Of a stretch of 9,841 nucleotides of DNA, positions 8,275-9,841 are shown piece after piece; position 1 is the first letter of the stretch, and every line of letters begins with the position of its first letter. Made by a program: the position numbers and the translations under genes. This DNA comes from an uncultured Ideonella sp. (GTDB lineage: Bacteria > Pseudomonadota > Gammaproteobacteria > Burkholderiales > Burkholderiaceae). Location: contig CAMLGG010000200.1 in NCBI GenBank assembly GCA_946479475.1, positions 1 to 9,841 on the forward strand. The letters run 5' to 3'. Below the pieces are notes generated by a model. The model had not been told where the DNA came from. It was given only the letters and a program-made list of their open reading frames with translations, and searched no databases.

Positions 8275-9546
8275 TCAGCCGATGAGCCGCTCGCCGGCCA
8301 GCAGCTGGGCAATCGACTCGCGCTCGCGGATGAGGTGCACCGCATCGCCATCGACCATCACCTCGGCCGCGCGGGGCCGGGTGTTGTAGTTGCTGGCCAT
8401 CGTCATGCCGTAGGCGCCGGCGGACAGCACCGCGAGCACGTCGCCCTGGCGGACGGCCAGCTTGCGGTCGTGGCCCAGCCAGTCGCCCGATTCGCACACC
8501 GGGCCGACGACGTCCCAGGTGCGGGCCTGCGTGTCTGGGTGACGTTCGCAGGGCTCGATGCGCATCCAGGCCTGATACATGGCCGGGCGCACCAGGTCGT
8601 TCATGGCCGCATCGACGATGCAGAAGCTCTTTTCTTCGCCGGGCTTCAGGTAAAGGACGGAACTCAGCAGCACGCCGGCGTTGCCGACGATGGAGCGGCC
8701 CGGCTCGACCAGCACCTCGCGGTGGCCGTGGCCCCGCGCATCGATGCGCGCGAGCATCCGGCGCACGAGTTCCTCGGCGCTCGGCGGCTCCTCGTCGGTG
8801 TAGGTGATCCCCAGCCCGCCGCCGAGATCGATGTGGTGCAGGTCGATGCCTTCGGCGGCGAGCGCATCGACCAGGTCCAGCAGGCGGTCCAGGGCATCGA
8901 GGTAGGGGCTTGCGCTGGTGATCTGCGAGCCGATGTGGCAGTCGATGCCGACCACCTCGATCCCCGGCAGCCCGCGGGCCCGCGTGTAGACGGCCAGCGC
9001 CTGCTCGTGCGCGACGCCGAACTTGTTGGCTTTGAGGCCGGTCGAGATGTAGGGGTGGGTCCCGGCGTCGACATCGGGATTCACGCGGAGGCTCACCGGC
9101 GCGCGGCGCCCCATCCCCGCCGCCACCTCCGAGAGCACGACCAGCTCGGCCTCGCTCTCGACGTTGAAGCAACGCACGCCGGCTTCGAGTGCCAGCCGCA
9201 TCTCGCCGGCCGTCTTGCCGACGCCGGAGAAGACGATGCGCTCGGCCTTGCCGCCAGCCGCCATCACCCGCTGCAGCTCCCCGCCGGAGACGATGTCGAA
9301 ACCGCAGCCGGCTTCGGCGAAGGTCTGCAGCACTGCCAGGCTCGAATTCGCCTTCATCGCATAGCAGACCAGGTGAGGGCGGCCCGTGAGGGCGCGCTGG
9401 TAGCTGGCGGCCTGTGCGCGCATGGCGTTGCGCGAGTACACGTACAACGGCGTGCCGAAGCGGCGGCCCAGGTCGGCCAGCGAGTGGCCCTCGAGTGTCA
9501 GTTGATCTTCGTTCGACGCAAGGAACGGGTGGCCGGGCAGGGTCAT
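8275..9546 (-). CDS. lysA: Diaminopimelate decarboxylase
   Basis: A 423-residue PLP enzyme that decarboxylates meso-diaminopimelate to L-lysine and CO2, the last step of lysine synthesis in the cytoplasm. The alanine racemase-like barrel comes first, with PLP lysine K65 in YAMKANSS, HIGSQ (204-208), the GGGLG phosphate loop and EPGRS (from E281). The beta-sandwich domain carries C351 and E352 in VCESGD, supplied across the dimer interface to the partner's active site, and the GAYGMTMASNYN block. The length is standard. The ATG at 9546 overlaps the stop of the upstream lptM gene (ATGA), so the two genes are probably one transcript with coupled translation; I see no strong ribosome site of its own. 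Confidence 0.97.
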   Translation of the reverse strand: MTLPGHPFLASNEDQLTLEGHSLADLGRRFGTPLYVYSRNAMRAQAASYQRALTGRPHLVCYAMKANSSLAVLQTFAEAGCGFDIVSGGELQRVMAAGGKAERIVFSGVGKTAGEMRLALEAGVRCFNVESEAELVVLSEVAAGMGRRAPVSLRVNPDVDAGTHPYISTGLKANKFGVAHEQALAVYTRARGLPGIEVVGIDCHIGSQITSASPYLDALDRLLDLVDALAAEGIDLHHIDLGGGLGITYTDEEPPSAEELVRRMLARIDARGHGHREVLVEPGRSIVGNAGVLLSSVLYLKPGEEKSFCIVDAAMNDLVRPAMYQAWMRIEPCERHPDTQARTWDVVGPVCESGDWLGHDRKLAVRQGDVLAVLSAGAYGMTMASNYNTRPRAAEVMVDGDAVHLIRERESIAQLLAGERLIG

Positions 9547-9710
9547 CGGGCAGCGGAGGGGGCAGCAGGCGGTGGAGTGGACGACGCGGGAGTCGACGCG
9601 GGGGCGGAGGCCGCTTTCGCGGCGCCCGGCAGGACGAGCGGCCCGCGCTGCCCGCAGCCGGCCAGCAACCCTAGGCCGAGCAGCAGGCCCAGGCCTGCGC
9701 TGAACACCAT
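9543..9710 (-). CDS. lptM: Small lipoprotein LptM (YifL-like), LPS translocon maturation chaperone
   Basis: A 55-residue lipoprotein with a hydrophobic signal segment (about 5-15) and lipobox LAGC, so C19 is the predicted lipidated cysteine. Directly after it comes CGQRGPLVLP, the conserved block of the LptM/YifL family. The family member in Escherichia coli helps the LPS outer membrane translocon LptD mature its disulfide bonds. The remainder is a low-complexity Ala/Pro/Ser tail. The ATG at 9710 gives the standard N-terminus. In-frame ATGs at 9764 and 9809 exist, but the first would put translation at about the start point implied by a possible -10 at 9777-9772, and the longer products would bury the signal. 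lptM next to lysA is a common arrangement in proteobacteria, which supports the call. Confidence 0.85.
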   Translation of the reverse strand: MVFSAGLGLLLGLGLLAGCGQRGPLVLPGAAKAASAPASTPASSTPPPAAPSAAR

Positions 9711-9771
9711 GGGGGCGGGGCGATGGTCAGGCGCCACTAAACTCGACGCAGCGCGGTACGGCATGCCGCGG

Positions 9772-9777
9772 AGTGTA
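9772..9777 (-). promoter_or_regulatory. Possible -10 element of lptM-lysA
   Basis: On the minus strand TACACT (four of six consensus bases) would start transcription near 9765, about 55 bases before the lptM ATG. No -35 consensus is visible at 16-18 bases. Confidence 0.3.
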
Positions 9778-9797
9778 CCGACGACCATGAGCACGCA

Positions 9798-9841
9798 GGG
9801 CCGCCCCAAGGGCGAATTCCCCCTCGGGGGGACGGCGCGAA
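9798..9841. repeat. GC-rich imperfect inverted repeat, possible intergenic repeat element cut by the right edge
   Basis: GCCGCCCC (9800-9807) faces GGGGGGACGGC (9826-9836) with one bulged base, and a GGG/CCC pairing lies inside around GAATTC. It resembles the GC-rich intergenic repeats common in Burkholderiales genomes. A plus-strand frame from ATG 9787 (MSTQGRPKGEF, then PLGGTAR) runs through it to the edge without a stop; it could be a divergent gene start, but I recognise no family and the codons coincide with the repeat. Confidence 0.3.

Overview
This is a GC-rich chromosomal segment that looks like a betaproteobacterium, most likely of the order Burkholderiales. The evidence is the COQ7-type di-iron ubiquinone hydroxylase, the Burkholderiales-style Gram-negative porin ending in Phe, and the lptM-lysA pair. 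I cannot assign a genus. Seven complete protein genes, one smaller lipoprotein gene and one gene cut by the left edge account for most of the window. I see no tRNA, rRNA, CRISPR array, integrase or transposase, and no sign of recent transfer in the genes.

Layout. 1-1460 (-) is most of ilvA, biosynthetic threonine deaminase, with its C-terminus beyond the left edge. 1461-1790 is a 330-base regulatory interval. It holds a strong candidate small RNA on the minus strand (about 1678 down to 1577, ending in an intrinsic terminator) and a dyad over that RNA's -35 region. 1791-2216 (+) is an OsmC-family protein, and 2233-2871 (-) is coq7, convergent with it. 2872-3128 is the control region between coq7 and a porin; it carries an NtrC-like dyad and other inverted repeats. 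3129-4115 (+) is the porin, followed by a strong terminator. 4291-8240 (+) is a four-gene dipeptide/oligopeptide-type ABC importer (two permeases, two ATPases) with short gaps or 4-base overlaps and no substrate-binding protein. 8241-8274 is a duplicated palindrome between convergent genes. 8275-9710 (-) is lptM-lysA, with a 4-base overlap. 9798-9841 looks like the start of an intergenic repeat and is cut by the right edge.

Function. Most of this is housekeeping metabolism (isoleucine, lysine and ubiquinone synthesis) plus envelope and nutrient uptake. The porin and the peptide-type importer are neighbours that could act in series across the outer and inner membranes, but a terminator separates them and nothing proves a link.

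The most interesting item is the candidate small RNA upstream of ilvA. It has a promoter with 17-base spacing, a 5' hairpin, repeated UCUCCUC anti-Shine-Dalgarno tracts and a terminator with six U residues. Its tracts are complementary to the ribosome binding sites of both ilvA and the porin. Second is a four-cysteine pattern with identical spacing at the C-termini of both ABC ATPases, consistent with an iron-sulfur cluster.
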